Origin: Mycobacteroides salmoniphilum
Lineage (GTDB): Bacteria > Actinomycetota > Actinomycetes > Mycobacteriales > Mycobacteriaceae
Assembly: GCF_004924335.1 (NCBI RefSeq)
Contig: NZ_CP024633.1
Span: 1,612,001-1,676,000, forward strand
Direction: 5' to 3'
DNA: 64,000 nucleotides
Every line of letters starts with the position of its first letter. Positions within the stretch are counted from its first letter, which is position 1. This document shows positions 56,706 through 64,000 of this stretch, piece by piece. Made by a program: the position numbers and the translations under genes. Below the pieces are notes generated by a model. It ran no database searches and was not told the origin of the DNA. It saw only the letters and a list, made by a program, of their open reading frames with translations.

Positions 56706-56945
56706 TTGTTGCTCGTGGGGGTTACCGCGGGTATCTACTTGACCGGCGTCGGAATCGTATTGCAGGGCTGGGACGAAGCCATGCGCAGGTTCGAGCAGCA
56801 GCCCACTGCGCCGTCATACCTGTGGTGGGGACTAAGTGCCGTCGGGCTGGCTCTGATAGCGGCGTGCGTATGGGGCGGCATCCGAACGCTGCGCCGCCGG
56901 CACAGCGATGCCGATGTTCGGTGCGTGCACGAGCCCTGCGAGTAG
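56706..56945 (+). CDS. Small two-helix membrane protein
   Basis: About 79 residues from TTG 56706, with two hydrophobic helices (LLVGVTAGIYLTGVGIVL and WWGLSAVGLALIAACVWGG) and a basic end (RTLRRRHSDADVR). GAGG at 56673-56676 sits closer to an in-frame ATT (56682), which would add eight residues, so the start is unsure. Its tail overlaps a convergent gene. Unknown function. Confidence 0.5.
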   Translation: MLLVGVTAGIYLTGVGIVLQGWDEAMRRFEQQPTAPSYLWWGLSAVGLALIAACVWGGIRTLRRRHSDADVRCVHEPCE

Positions 56946-57112
56946 TTGCGCGCGGGCTCAAGTGGTGGGGGATAGAGCCACCAAAAAACTGCGATGCCCG
57001 TGAAGGCGGCAGCATTGCAGACTGTGGAGAAGCTGATCGTTGCTCCGAAAGCTGAGATGCTCAGCTGGATAAGAACATTGACAGCCATGAATCCGATGAG
57101 AGACTTACGCAC
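56735..57112 (-). CDS. Small membrane protein with doubtful C-terminus
   Basis: The first 55 residues are a convincing membrane protein (MRKSLIGFMAVNVLIQLSIS, then VCNAAAFTGIAVFWWLYPPP). The rest is Arg/Ser/His-rich, lies opposite the gene at 56706, and reads like antisense. The true gene may have lost its original end near 56945. Confidence 0.42.
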   Translation of the reverse strand: MRKSLIGFMAVNVLIQLSISAFGATISFSTVCNAAAFTGIAVFWWLYPPPLEPARNYSQGSCTHRTSASLCRRRSVRMPPHTHAAIRASPTALSPHHRYDGAVGCCSNLRMASSQPCNTIPTPVK

Positions 57113-57206
57113 CGCGGGCGATATGACACGAGCTGACGTTCAACTGTGTTCTGGGCAAGCGTGCTGCCGATCATCCGGGTGATGGAAGCGCTATCCCGGC
57201 GACGCC

Positions 57207-57746
57207 CTATGTGGGCAGCGTGACAGACGGCCCGGTAGGCGCATGAGGTCTCCCGTAGATGGCTTGCGAAGGGCCGGGCAGATCGGACCCCGCAGCTGCT
57301 TGAGTCAACGAGCACCTGTTGTCCCCGTAGGCGGCGGGTGCGTTGGGTCTGCTGTCGTTGGGTATCTCGTCGGGCTTACCTGCCACCACGAAGTACTCCG
57401 TACCAATGTCGTACCCACGCCCGCAGGATGGCCCGAAGTTCTCGACCTTGACTGTTGTCACTGCACCGACATCACCCTTGTAGACCTCGCGGACTGCGAA
57501 CTCGTAGATGGTGCGACCGGTGTCGGGGTTGCCGATCCCCAGAGTGTCGGTAGGTGTCCCGACGAAGATTGCTTGCGCCCGCCCGAGCCATTCCTTGACC
57601 GAGGTCGCGTCCTTGCGGACAGCGACGCATGAGCAAGCACACGCTACGCCCGGCGCTACAACAGCAGATGCGGTAATACCACCGGCTGCAAGTGTGAACA
57701 CTGTCGCAGCGGATCCCATCCAGCGAATCATGAGCAAAGTATGCAT
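57207..57746 (-). CDS. Netrin/TIMP-like (NTR) secreted protein
   Basis: A 179-residue protein with a signal peptide ending near VACA, directly followed by CSCVAVRKDATSVKEWLGRAQAIFVGTPTDT. The CxCxC start of the mature chain, then YEFAVREVYKGDVGAVTTVKVENFGPSCG, is the TIMP/NTR fold, which in animal TIMPs blocks metalloproteases with its free N-terminal Cys. The protease link is only by fold. Alternative ATG 57731. Confidence 0.7.
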   Translation of the reverse strand: MHTLLMIRWMGSAATVFTLAAGGITASAVVAPGVACACSCVAVRKDATSVKEWLGRAQAIFVGTPTDTLGIGNPDTGRTIYEFAVREVYKGDVGAVTTVKVENFGPSCGRGYDIGTEYFVVAGKPDEIPNDSRPNAPAAYGDNRCSLTQAAAGSDLPGPSQAIYGRPHAPTGPSVTLPT

Positions 57747-57769
57747 GGAACAGTCCGCAGATGTAACCG

Positions 57770-58074
57770 CACACACAGATTTCAGGACAAAAGTGTGTGC
57801 TGTCGGCGTGGCGTTTCCACGGCTGCCAGTGCGAAACCCTTGCCGGGAGCTCGGTCTCGGGTTCCGTGAACGCACCATTGATCCGCGCGAGGGCGCTGAG
57901 AGTGGCGCGACGATCGGTGAGCCCGCGGTTCTGACGATCTAGTCGCTGCAACCAGGCCGCCAGGCGGCTTGGGTCCGTCTCGATACCGGGGAATGGCTCG
58001 CGCTGGTCTTCGTCGGCGTCCAGACCGCCGACGGCCGCTCCAAGCTCACCCTCCAGTTGTGGCTGCAGCGTCAC
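57770..58074 (-). pseudogene. Possible gene fragment with coiled-coil-like segment
   Basis: From ATG 58074 the first ~75 residues (MTLQPQLEGELGAAVGGLDA..., then SRLAAWLQRLDRQNRGLTDR) read like a helical protein. The frame then enters sequence that belongs to the upstream side of the NTR gene and loses protein character. It is probably a 5' remnant of a gene or a short protein whose end cannot be fixed. Confidence 0.3.
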
Positions 58075-58107
58075 ATGTTCAGGCCCGTCTGATGGATGTC
58101 GATGTGG

Positions 58108-59178
58108 TCAGTGGAAGACGTTCTTGCAGGTATCGAGGACGGGCCGTGTTTCGTCGTACATTTGGTTGATGATTTTGTTGTAGCTGACTTGCCGTTCCGC
58201 TGTTTGTACTTCATTGGCGCCGGGGTCATTTCGGGTATCGCGTACGAGAGTGAGTGCCTGCTTGGATAGGTCGGCCACGTGGCGCATGGGCGCTCCGATA
58301 TCACCTGCCGATATCGGAGCCGCGTATCGGTTGATCTCGTCGGACCAGTCTTGGTAGGCGGAGAGGCTGGGTCCGTTGGGCAGGATCGTTGGCCCCTCGA
58401 CCATCTCTTTATGCTGAGTGAAGTAGTAGAGATCGTGGACAGCATTACTGCAGTCTCGCTTGAGGGTTCGATTCGGTAGGTCGGCGAAGTAGGTAACCGC
58501 ACCGGCAAAGCTGGCGGTCGCCAGTGCTACTGCTATCGCGATCAGCACCTGCCGGCGCGGTGGCATCAGCGCCGGGTAGTCGACTTCAGCGAGAGGCGGA
58601 GCGGCTCCGGCAGCGCTTGCGGCGGAGTGTAAGAGATCGAGACGGTTCTGCATGCGGTGTCTGGCGTATTCGCTCCACAGCACTGAAGCTGCGAGCAGCA
58701 CCGCGAATACGGCATAGGCCAGTGCGTGCTGCTGCTTTCCCTCGATGAAATCGCCAATTGCGAAGGCACTGAACAAGATCGGTGACATCCGCTGAAACCA
58801 CTTGGCCCAGGCCGGTGCTCGGCGCTGGGCGCGGAGGGCAATGGTGCCCAGTTGAACGGCCGCAGATAGCACCGCGGGATCACGCGGAGTGTCGCCGCGC
58901 CAGATAGCCGTGGCGGATTGTCGCCGCTGGGCCCGGTTGAGTCCCGCAAGCGCTGCGGCGAACGAACGTCGAACCGGCCGCTGGATCAGTACAAACGTGG
59001 TCGCCAACCCCACGCTGAACGCAGTCACTTTAACGACGAAGAACCGCCATCCTGGGGTGTCGCTGTCTGACTGCATCAGCAGCCACATCGGCCCCGAGGC
59101 GGCCGCTATCAGGAACACCATCACAATCCAGTTGGCCCACCAGGGTGCCGCCGATAGACGAATCCACACAGCAAACAT
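58108..59178 (-). CDS. Membrane protein with extracytoplasmic helical domain
   Basis: A 356-residue protein with about four hydrophobic segments (WANWIVMVFLIAAASGPMWLL, VTAFSVGLATTFVLI, ALAYAVFAVLLAASVLW and VLIAIAVALATASFAGAV). The last ~120 residues (LKRDCSNAVHDLYYFTQHKEMVEG ... DTCKNVFH) are soluble and helical, with Cys at both ends. No family recognised. It is the longest intact gene in the island apart from the right-edge gene. Confidence 0.7.
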   Translation of the reverse strand: MFAVWIRLSAAPWWANWIVMVFLIAAASGPMWLLMQSDSDTPGWRFFVVKVTAFSVGLATTFVLIQRPVRRSFAAALAGLNRAQRRQSATAIWRGDTPRDPAVLSAAVQLGTIALRAQRRAPAWAKWFQRMSPILFSAFAIGDFIEGKQQHALAYAVFAVLLAASVLWSEYARHRMQNRLDLLHSAASAAGAAPPLAEVDYPALMPPRRQVLIAIAVALATASFAGAVTYFADLPNRTLKRDCSNAVHDLYYFTQHKEMVEGPTILPNGPSLSAYQDWSDEINRYAAPISAGDIGAPMRHVADLSKQALTLVRDTRNDPGANEVQTAERQVSYNKIINQMYDETRPVLDTCKNVFH

Positions 59179-59276
59179 CCTTGCATATTGCTTGCAGGGT
59201 GCTTCTTGCGCTCAGGAAATGGGCTCCTTGCGGGGCCGAAGGCCGGGGAGAGCGCGCTGGGCGTCAAACCGCGTAG

Positions 59277-59555
59277 TCAGAGCCCGCCTGCGGTTGCATC
59301 CGGGGCGCCCTGGATGCCACCCTCGTTGATTATGCCGCTGTCGCGGTATTCGTCGAGGTACTCGGCGTGCCAGCGCGGCCAGTCGAGATAGGTCTCACCC
59401 GCGTCGTCGCGGTAACGCCGGTACTGCCCGCGAGCGGTGCGCAGCGAACGGCGAGACTGTCGCGCGGCTCGCCGTGCCGCGCGCCTGGCGCTCGACTCCT
59501 GCGCTGGTGTCAGAGCAACTGCCGGGTCACGGAAGATTTGCCGGTTGCTGAACAT
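59277..59555 (-). CDS. Short arginine-rich protein
   Basis: A 92-residue protein, MFSNRQIFRDPAVALTPAQE, then an Ala/Arg block (SSARRAARRAARQSRRSLRT) and an aromatic end (YLDWPRWHAEYLDEYRD). It could be a DNA- or membrane-binding protein. The upstream region to 59801 also reads open but has no protein character. Low certainty. Confidence 0.45.
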   Translation of the reverse strand: MFSNRQIFRDPAVALTPAQESSARRAARRAARQSRRSLRTARGQYRRYRDDAGETYLDWPRWHAEYLDEYRDSGIINEGGIQGAPDATAGGL

Positions 59556-59816
59556 AGCGCGGAGTGTATGTCCCAGCGCCCAACGTTGCATGGAAGGCTG
59601 TAGCCCGACGGACCGAATGCGACGTGCTCGTAGCGGTTCTCGCGCAGCAATTCGCCGCGCACTACCACGCCAAGCACTAGCAATGGGCATAGACCTCAAG
59701 GCCTGATTAAGCTGTCGTTGGCTGCAATCCCGGTGCTGCAAAGACGGGCGATCGGGTAGTGGATACCGGGAGTTTCCCCTTCCTCGCGCCCGTACCAACA
59801 TTCAGTGAGGTGCGCG

Positions 59817-60191
59817 ATGAAGATCCTGCCCGCAACGTGTGTTGCCGGGGTGCTGCTGGCTGGTTGCTCCGTGCCCGCTCCACCGGAGAGTCCATCGAGT
59901 ACCCCAGCAAAGTCCTCTAACGTGCAGCCCAAGGCCACTGCGGCTACACCGCCTCTGGTGGTCATGCCTGGTTTGACGGGGATGCAGTGGACAGATGTCG
60001 TGCCCGTTTGTTTCGATCTTGGCTTGGTCAATTTTCTGCCCAAGGAGGTCGCGGTCGGCGATCTCGACAAGGTCGGGCGAGTCATTTCTCAAGATCCTCC
60101 CGCAGGAGCCCATGTCAGGCCAGGCTCCCTCGTCACCCTCACTTTCGGGACCAATGCCGAGCCTGAACATAGTGGCGTCGAGAAGCGCTGA
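59817..60191 (+). CDS. PASTA-domain lipoprotein
   Basis: A 124-residue lipoprotein starting MKILPATCVAGVLLAGCSVP, with lipobox LLAGC. One PASTA unit follows (VVMPGLTGMQWTDVVPVCFDLG...GRVISQDPPAGAHVRPGSLVTLTFG). PASTA units bind peptidoglycan or beta-lactams in kinases and PBPs; single-unit secreted forms are common in mycobacteria. ATG 59805 is an alternative start. Confidence 0.85.
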   Translation: MKILPATCVAGVLLAGCSVPAPPESPSSTPAKSSNVQPKATAATPPLVVMPGLTGMQWTDVVPVCFDLGLVNFLPKEVAVGDLDKVGRVISQDPPAGAHVRPGSLVTLTFGTNAEPEHSGVEKR

Positions 60192-60217
60192 CGCCTAGGG
60201 CTCCGCGTCCGTGCCCA

Positions 60218-60532
60218 GTGTCTGGATGTCCCAATCTGATCCGCTTCACCCGCTACTGTCCTGAGCACACTGAGGCGTGGAGCGGACCACGCACAGTTTC
60301 CAGTGAGGTGACGCGTCAGCGCCGATGGCGAGAGCTGGCCCCGAAGATCCTGGACCGAGACCGCTACCGCTGCCGCGTCCAGTACGAGGGCATCTGCACA
60401 GGGCGAGCCACTGTGGTGGACAAGGAGCAGCCAGCGTCGCGCCGGCCGGATCTGGCATTCGAGGCGAGGAACCTGCGTGCTGCATGCCAGCCATGCAATG
60501 ACCACAAGGCCCGGGGTGAGGATCGAGGATGA
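60218..60532 (+). CDS. HNH-endonuclease-like protein with altered active site
   Basis: A 104-residue protein of the phage HNH group: SGCPNLIRFTRYCPEHTEAW (zinc knuckle), RQRRWRELAPKILDRDRYRC, and RNLRAACQPCNDHKAR. In intact relatives the motif reads D-H at the first active-site His (ATxVDHxxP); here it is VVDKEQP, so the first His is Lys. Catalysis is probably lost. GTG 60218 is the first standard start; upstream in-frame codons from CTG 60188 (TPRAPRPCP) look family-like. Confidence 0.72.
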   Translation: MSGCPNLIRFTRYCPEHTEAWSGPRTVSSEVTRQRRWRELAPKILDRDRYRCRVQYEGICTGRATVVDKEQPASRRPDLAFEARNLRAACQPCNDHKARGEDRG

Positions 60533-60548
60533 CTTCCCGTCAGAGGGC

Positions 60549-61136
60549 TTAGATGGTGTGGCTGCCGTTGGGGGACAGGACAAAACCCTCGCGCCAGTTC
60601 TCGCCGTCGTTGGTGCTTTCGACTACACAGATGGTGTCCAGAGCTCGCACGCCGCAGGTCACGTTGGCGCCAGGGCCTTGCGCGGACAGCTTCGACCCCG
60701 ATGGCAACAGGTGGTACGCACTCGGGTCCACAAGATCGGGGCCTTGCCGCGGTTCGTAGCTGTAGACGTGGCGGGTCTCGAATCCGCTGATGTCGGCCAG
60801 TTTCTGCACGCCTGACAGCGGCTCGGAGTTGTCACCGCTCGATCTGTGCGCAATCGCGAACGCGTAGTTCTCGCCTGAATCGACACCTGGCAGTGAGCCC
60901 CAGCATTTTGCTTCTGGTGGTCCTGACCAGCGCATGTACGTCATGATTCGGCAATGAAACCCGCCAGGGGCGATGAACAGCCAGCCACCCGCACCGTAGG
61001 TCGAGTAGGTGTGAAACGTCTTGTCATCCACCTGACTCAAACCGTCGAGGCCTGGGTCGCTGTGAGCAACAGGGCTGAATGCAATGCCTAGACACAAAGC
61101 CATCACGCCGCCAGCCCACCGGCCAATTCTCCGCAT
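60549..61136 (-). CDS. Secreted protein with several cysteines
   Basis: A 195-residue protein with signal MRRIGRWAGGVMALCLGIAFSPVAHS. The mature part carries FIAPGGFHCRIMTYMRWSGPP, AKCWGSLPG, VTCGVRAL and TICVVES: two likely disulfides, a shape close to the DUF6636-like protein at 51225. Function unknown. Confidence 0.68.
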   Translation of the reverse strand: MRRIGRWAGGVMALCLGIAFSPVAHSDPGLDGLSQVDDKTFHTYSTYGAGGWLFIAPGGFHCRIMTYMRWSGPPEAKCWGSLPGVDSGENYAFAIAHRSSGDNSEPLSGVQKLADISGFETRHVYSYEPRQGPDLVDPSAYHLLPSGSKLSAQGPGANVTCGVRALDTICVVESTNDGENWREGFVLSPNGSHTI

Positions 61137-61238
61137 AGCGACATTCTAGTTAGCTGATACGGTCTGTTTCCTAGTCTGAAACCCGAATGTGTTCGCCTGA
61201 GGCTTGATGAGAGCGACGCCGACAGCCATGCTGACCGC

Positions 61239-61457
61239 ATGGCGCAGGGCATCGTGAAGTTCTTCAAGCCCGAGAAGGGCTGGGGTGCGATCACGTCACC
61301 TGAGCTGCCTGACGGGTCGGACGCCTTCGCGCACTACACGGCGATTGAGGGTGAGGGCTTTCGGATGCTCAATGAAGGGGAGCGCGTCGAGTTCGACTAC
61401 GAGCAGAGACGACAGGACAGCTTCCAGTACGTCGTAACACGCGTGCGTCAGCTCTGA
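61239..61457 (+). CDS. Cold-shock-domain protein
   Basis: A 72-residue single CSD protein. [20 protein letters not shown] and [27 protein letters not shown] match RNP1 (KGWGFI, here GAI) and RNP2 (DVFVHFSAI, here DAFAHYTAI). The Phe-to-Ala changes in both RNA-binding motifs suggest weaker or altered nucleic-acid binding. It ends in the 10 bases shared with the convergent gene. Confidence 0.85.
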   Translation: MAQGIVKFFKPEKGWGAITSPELPDGSDAFAHYTAIEGEGFRMLNEGERVEFDYEQRRQDSFQYVVTRVRQL

Positions 61458-61732
61458 GCGCCGTCAACCCGATGGACTGTTGCGAACCAGCGCGCGTACA
61501 TCCTCGTAAGGAACGCCTTGGTGATCGGATACCCCGAATCCTCGGCGAGCACGCTATCGATTCCACACTTCGGGCACAGAGCCGAGTCGTCATAGTCAGT
61601 CCACTCCGTGATCGCGCTTGGTGAGTAGATCGCCAGACAGTAGAAGCAGCCGCAGACGTTTGACCTGCTTAGTGCGACGCGGTTGTTCCTGCAGTGAGCA
61701 TGCGCCTTCTCGACCGACTTTCGTCCCCACAT
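61448..61732 (-). CDS. Zinc-ribbon-like cytoplasmic protein
   Basis: A 94-residue protein starting [37 protein letters not shown] and [23 protein letters not shown] hold two CxxC pairs, which should bind zinc. The same arrangement occurs in a widespread bacterial family of small unknown proteins. A longer reading from 61909 has no family features. It is convergent with the cold-shock gene. Confidence 0.7.
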   Translation of the reverse strand: MWGRKSVEKAHAHCRNNRVALSRSNVCGCFYCLAIYSPSAITEWTDYDDSALCPKCGIDSVLAEDSGYPITKAFLTRMYARWFATVHRVDGAQS

Positions 61733-61933
61733 GGGGCGATCGTCGCACACGCTGACGCACACCCCAGGCCACCACCCCTTCCCCGGGCCACCCTGGACAG
61801 CCGGAATGCACTGTGAATCTCGCCGTGTACGGATCCCCATATTTTCCGGATCTACCCAAGTCGCGCGCATTCGATTGTCGCGCAACGACATTACCGAAAT
61901 TGGAGTCAATCATCCTGGCATAGGAGTTCGGCC

Positions 61934-62103
61934 ATGCCGCGTCAGCCTAAAGACCCCTCTCTACGTGCTCGGCGGAACACGGCAACTATTCGTGCAGTAC
62001 TCAAACCGCAGGCCAACCCGACCCTCCCGGAGTTGCCCAAGGGCGCTCGGTGGCATCAGCAGGTGCAGGACTGGTGGAGCCGCCGGCATCTACGGAAACG
62101 ATG
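61934..62103 (+). pseudogene. Phage terminase small subunit, N-terminal fragment
   Basis: ATG 61934 encodes MPRQPKDPSLRARRNTATI, then PTLPELPKGARWHQQVQDWW, closely like the start of actinophage terminase small subunits. After DWW the reading runs into the copied membrane-protein tail (62085 on) and stops at 62103. The rest of the gene is missing, which marks a recombination junction in a prophage remnant. Confidence 0.6.
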
Positions 62104-62225
62104 ACAGCACCGTGCTGATTGCATTCGAAAACAGTTGGGGTGGAATGCTATACGTAACGCGAGGGCTGTCCGGGTCGGAGACGTAAGAAGTGCGCCGGTC
62201 GTGAGGTGATGCCGCGCTGGGTGCT
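62085..62225 (+). pseudogene. Broken copy of the tail of the 53052 membrane protein gene
   Basis: GIYGNDDSTVLIAFENSWGG then MLYVTRGLSGSE matches SIYGHRDGTVLVVFGGSWDG and LLYVPPGLPEPE of the gene at 53052; a frame break follows, and KKCAGREVMPRW continues in another frame. Start and membrane helices are absent. It lies directly upstream of the second DUF805 gene, as the intact gene lies upstream of the first. Confidence 0.65.
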
Positions 62226-62349
62226 ACGACATGGACTCACACGTAGGGTCGTTCAGGGGCCGCCTGAGTTTCGAGACATGGATGCGGTGCAAATCCTTGG
62301 ATGCGCCCGGATGCGGCGAAGTTGCTGGTCTTCGCTATAGTTCGTGGTT

Positions 62350-62469
62350 ATGGGGATTCTGATGGGGTCCGATGAGTTGCTTGCCGAGTTGGGCAGTGAT
62401 GTTGTCAGTCTGGAACCTGAGCCGAGGGCCCTCACCGAACTCCGACTAATCCCGCAGAGGCACCTGTGA
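62350..62469 (+). CDS. Small ORF coupled to DUF805 copy 2
   Basis: A 39-residue reading, MGILMGSDELLAELGSDVVS, ending in the overlap CTGTGAC with the GTG of the DUF805 gene, so stop and start are coupled. In the first block the same position (GAGTTGCTTGCTGAATAG near 53735) has a stop after DELLAE, so this ORF is either a leader or a remnant. Confidence 0.4.
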   Translation: MGILMGSDELLAELGSDVVSLEPEPRALTELRLIPQRHL

Positions 62470-62930
62470 CGCACACCGAACCATCGCCGCCTGAGACGAA
62501 CAGCCAAAGCGTCTCCAAACCCCTCGGCGCGACCGATCCACGCGATTTGACGCTCCCCTTGTATGGGGCAACGTTTGGCCAGGCGATAACGCGGTTCTTC
62601 CGTAGTTACGCCCGGTTCTCTGGCCGCGCGTCTCGCAGTGAGTACTGGTGGGTGATGCTGATGCAAATGGTGGCCGCAGGCCTTCTTGTGTCGGGAGTGG
62701 CCCTCGGCACAGACAGCGCGCTCCAGCTTGCGTGCGTGACAGTGCTCATCGGATTCGTTCTGGTGTGGGCGATCGGGGCCTGGGCACTGACGGTCCGCAG
62801 GCTCCACGATGCCGACTTCTCGGGGTGGATGGCCTTGCTGGCGGTCTTGCCCTACGTAGGGTCCCTGATGCCGATTATCTTCGGCTTCTTGCCCTCAAAG
62901 CCGCGTGGAGAATGCTTCGACCGTCGTTGA
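62466..62930 (+). CDS. DUF805-family membrane protein, copy 2
   Basis: A 154-residue DUF805 protein from GTG 62466. GATFGQAITRFFRSYARFSG, SRSEYWW and VRRLHDADFSGW match copy 1 at 53832 over the domain, but the Gly/Pro-rich start is replaced by a short polar one. Preceded by the broken membrane-protein copy, so the whole block was duplicated. Confidence 0.88.
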   Translation: MTHTEPSPPETNSQSVSKPLGATDPRDLTLPLYGATFGQAITRFFRSYARFSGRASRSEYWWVMLMQMVAAGLLVSGVALGTDSALQLACVTVLIGFVLVWAIGAWALTVRRLHDADFSGWMALLAVLPYVGSLMPIIFGFLPSKPRGECFDRR

Positions 62931-63047
62931 AGACAGCGCGTGCTGGCTGTGGCAGCGGCTTTGACGACATCGCCGGATGCTGCCCTTCTGTATTGCATAC
63001 GCACATCAGTAGTGACCAATGGTTTGGCTTAGCAAGGGGATTGTTCG

Positions 63048-64000
63048 ATGGCGACTAGGCGGCAGTGGCAGGAGTTGATCGATGCGTTTGTCGTGGAAGC
63101 ACGGCGATACGCTGAGTTCAGTGAGTATTTCGAGCTGACTTTGCCTCGGCCGGGTGCATCGGAGGCCGAGTTGGCTGAAGCCGAGCATCGTCTCGGGTAT
63201 CGGTTGGATCCGGACTATCGCACCCTGTTGTCGATCGCGAACGGTTGGGACGGCTTCTTCTTTGTTGATCTGTTGGGCACTTCTGATCTCGGTCAAGGGG
63301 ACCGGTCCGCAGATTGCCTTGAGACAGTCGAGGTCTTTGCCGACAACTGCACAGATTTCGCAGAGCGAAAGGGCGTGGGCGACGATTGGTCGGCATGTCT
63401 GCCCGTGCTCTACGACGACAACGGCTACAGCGGACAGACCTGCATGTTCATCTCCGACGGGCCCGGCCGCCAGCGAGCCGGCAGCCTCTTTTGTCTGGGT
63501 GAGGAGCCCGAGGATCTCTGGCCGGACCTGTACTCGTATCTGTCCGACGACCTGAGCGCCAAACGCAAAATGGTCGAATACGAGGTCCGCGGGCAGTGGT
63601 CCGATCCATGGGATCGCAACATCCGAACAGATCCACCGACACTGCCGAGCATCCTCGACAAGCTCGATGAGCAGCTGCGAGCCACCGGGCAACCGTTGAT
63701 GACACGCCACCCCGGAGCCACAGAGACCGCGCTGCAGGCCACCAGCCAACACCTGACACATGCGTTGCATCCCGAGCATCGCGCTCTTCTTCACATCAGT
63801 GACGGCCTGGACCTGCCCGGCTTCGGGCACATCCTGTCCACCACAGAACTCGCGGATACAGCCCGCTGGCAAGAGCTTCTGGAGCTTGCCGTGCTCCATC
63901 AGCAAGATGCACTCGACCACCACAAGAAGACGGGAGTGATGCTGCCCGACGAACTCTATTCCGAGCCAGTCGCTGCACGGATCGGGCGGATTCCCGCTAT
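63048..64000 (+). CDS. Double SUKH (SMI1/KNR4) domain protein, C-terminus beyond the edge
   Basis: Open from ATG 63048 to the right edge with 317 codons. Residues ~35-160 are a SUKH domain (GASEAELAEAEHRLGYRLDP, YRTLLSIANGWDGFF) and ~220-290 show a second unit (RHPGATETALQATSQHLTHA, HRALLHISDGLDLPG). SUKH proteins are the largest class of immunity proteins for contact-dependent and secreted toxins. The partner toxin is not seen; the protein may guard against foreign toxins. The stop lies outside the window. Confidence 0.82.
   Translation, partial: MATRRQWQELIDAFVVEARRYAEFSEYFELTLPRPGASEAELAEAEHRLGYRLDPDYRTLLSIANGWDGFFFVDLLGTSDLGQGDRSADCLETVEVFADNCTDFAERKGVGDDWSACLPVLYDDNGYSGQTCMFISDGPGRQRAGSLFCLGEEPEDLWPDLYSYLSDDLSAKRKMVEYEVRGQWSDPWDRNIRTDPPTLPSILDKLDEQLRATGQPLMTRHPGATETALQATSQHLTHALHPEHRALLHISDGLDLPGFGHILSTTELADTARWQELLELAVLHQQDALDHHKKTGVMLPDELYSEPVAARIGRIPA

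Noticed and set aside
59556..59801. Upstream extension of the arginine-rich ORF
   Set aside because: The extra 82 residues have no protein character and start in a region before the PASTA gene promoter; the shorter start at 59555 is better.

Overview
The window looks like a piece of a rapidly growing, high-GC mycobacterial chromosome, most likely Mycobacteroides (abscessus/chelonae group). The main grounds are an intact mycobacterial FAS-II operon (fabD-acpM-kasA-accD6) downstream of mabR and aceE, with the lipoprotein, DUF3052 and ahpE genes on the other side in the order known around M. tuberculosis Rv2238c-Rv2247. A mycothiol-linked dehydrogenase (MscR type) and abundant acyl-CoA dehydrogenase/TetR units support this. 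Species assignment is inference.

Layout. Positions 1-1.34 kb hold the N-terminal part of an AT-richer, leftward gene for a DUF4297/Cap4-like dsDNA endonuclease (anti-phage family) that runs off the left edge. From 1.7 to 17.6 kb come exported or envelope proteins (MPT64-like protein, sulfatase, P1 nuclease, GH16 glucanase, Tat-exported catalase-like haem protein with cytochrome b561, VanX-like dipeptidase), an ABC-F ribosome-protection-type ATPase with a WhiB7-like promoter and a mini-ORF/attenuator leader, and a protealysin / emfourin / protealysin trio. From 17.7 to 35.7 kb is lipid and redox metabolism: two acyl-CoA dehydrogenases, a thiolase-like lipid-transfer protein, glycogen phosphorylase, a MarR-controlled quinone oxidoreductase, a carotenoid oxygenase, two TetR regulators, a StyA-like monooxygenase, a diguanylate cyclase, MscR and a serine beta-lactamase-like hydrolase. 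One AT-richer insert (19.0-20.3 kb) encodes an unrecognised protein with two related domains.

Positions 35.9-49.4 kb are the conserved core: DUF3145, an alpha/beta hydrolase coupled to accD6, kasA, acpM, fabD, mabR, then a TetR-DoxX-DM13 cassette with a perfect palindromic operator, aceE, a lipoprotein, DUF3052 and ahpE, ending at tRNA-Val(UAC). No kasB lies in the operon.

Downstream of the tRNA (49.5-64 kb) the character changes. A decayed WXG-type (ESX-substrate-like) gene is followed by a patchwork of small secreted, lipoprotein and membrane genes, a TIMP/netrin-like protein, a PASTA lipoprotein, an HNH protein lacking its first histidine, a cold-shock protein, a terminase-small-subunit fragment, two paralogous DUF805 blocks and a double SUKH (SMI1/KNR4) protein cut by the right edge. 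This reads as an accessory island built from phage remnants, a decayed secreted toxin-like gene and orphan immunity-like genes.

All calls come from reading the sequence and recognising motifs; no database search was run.
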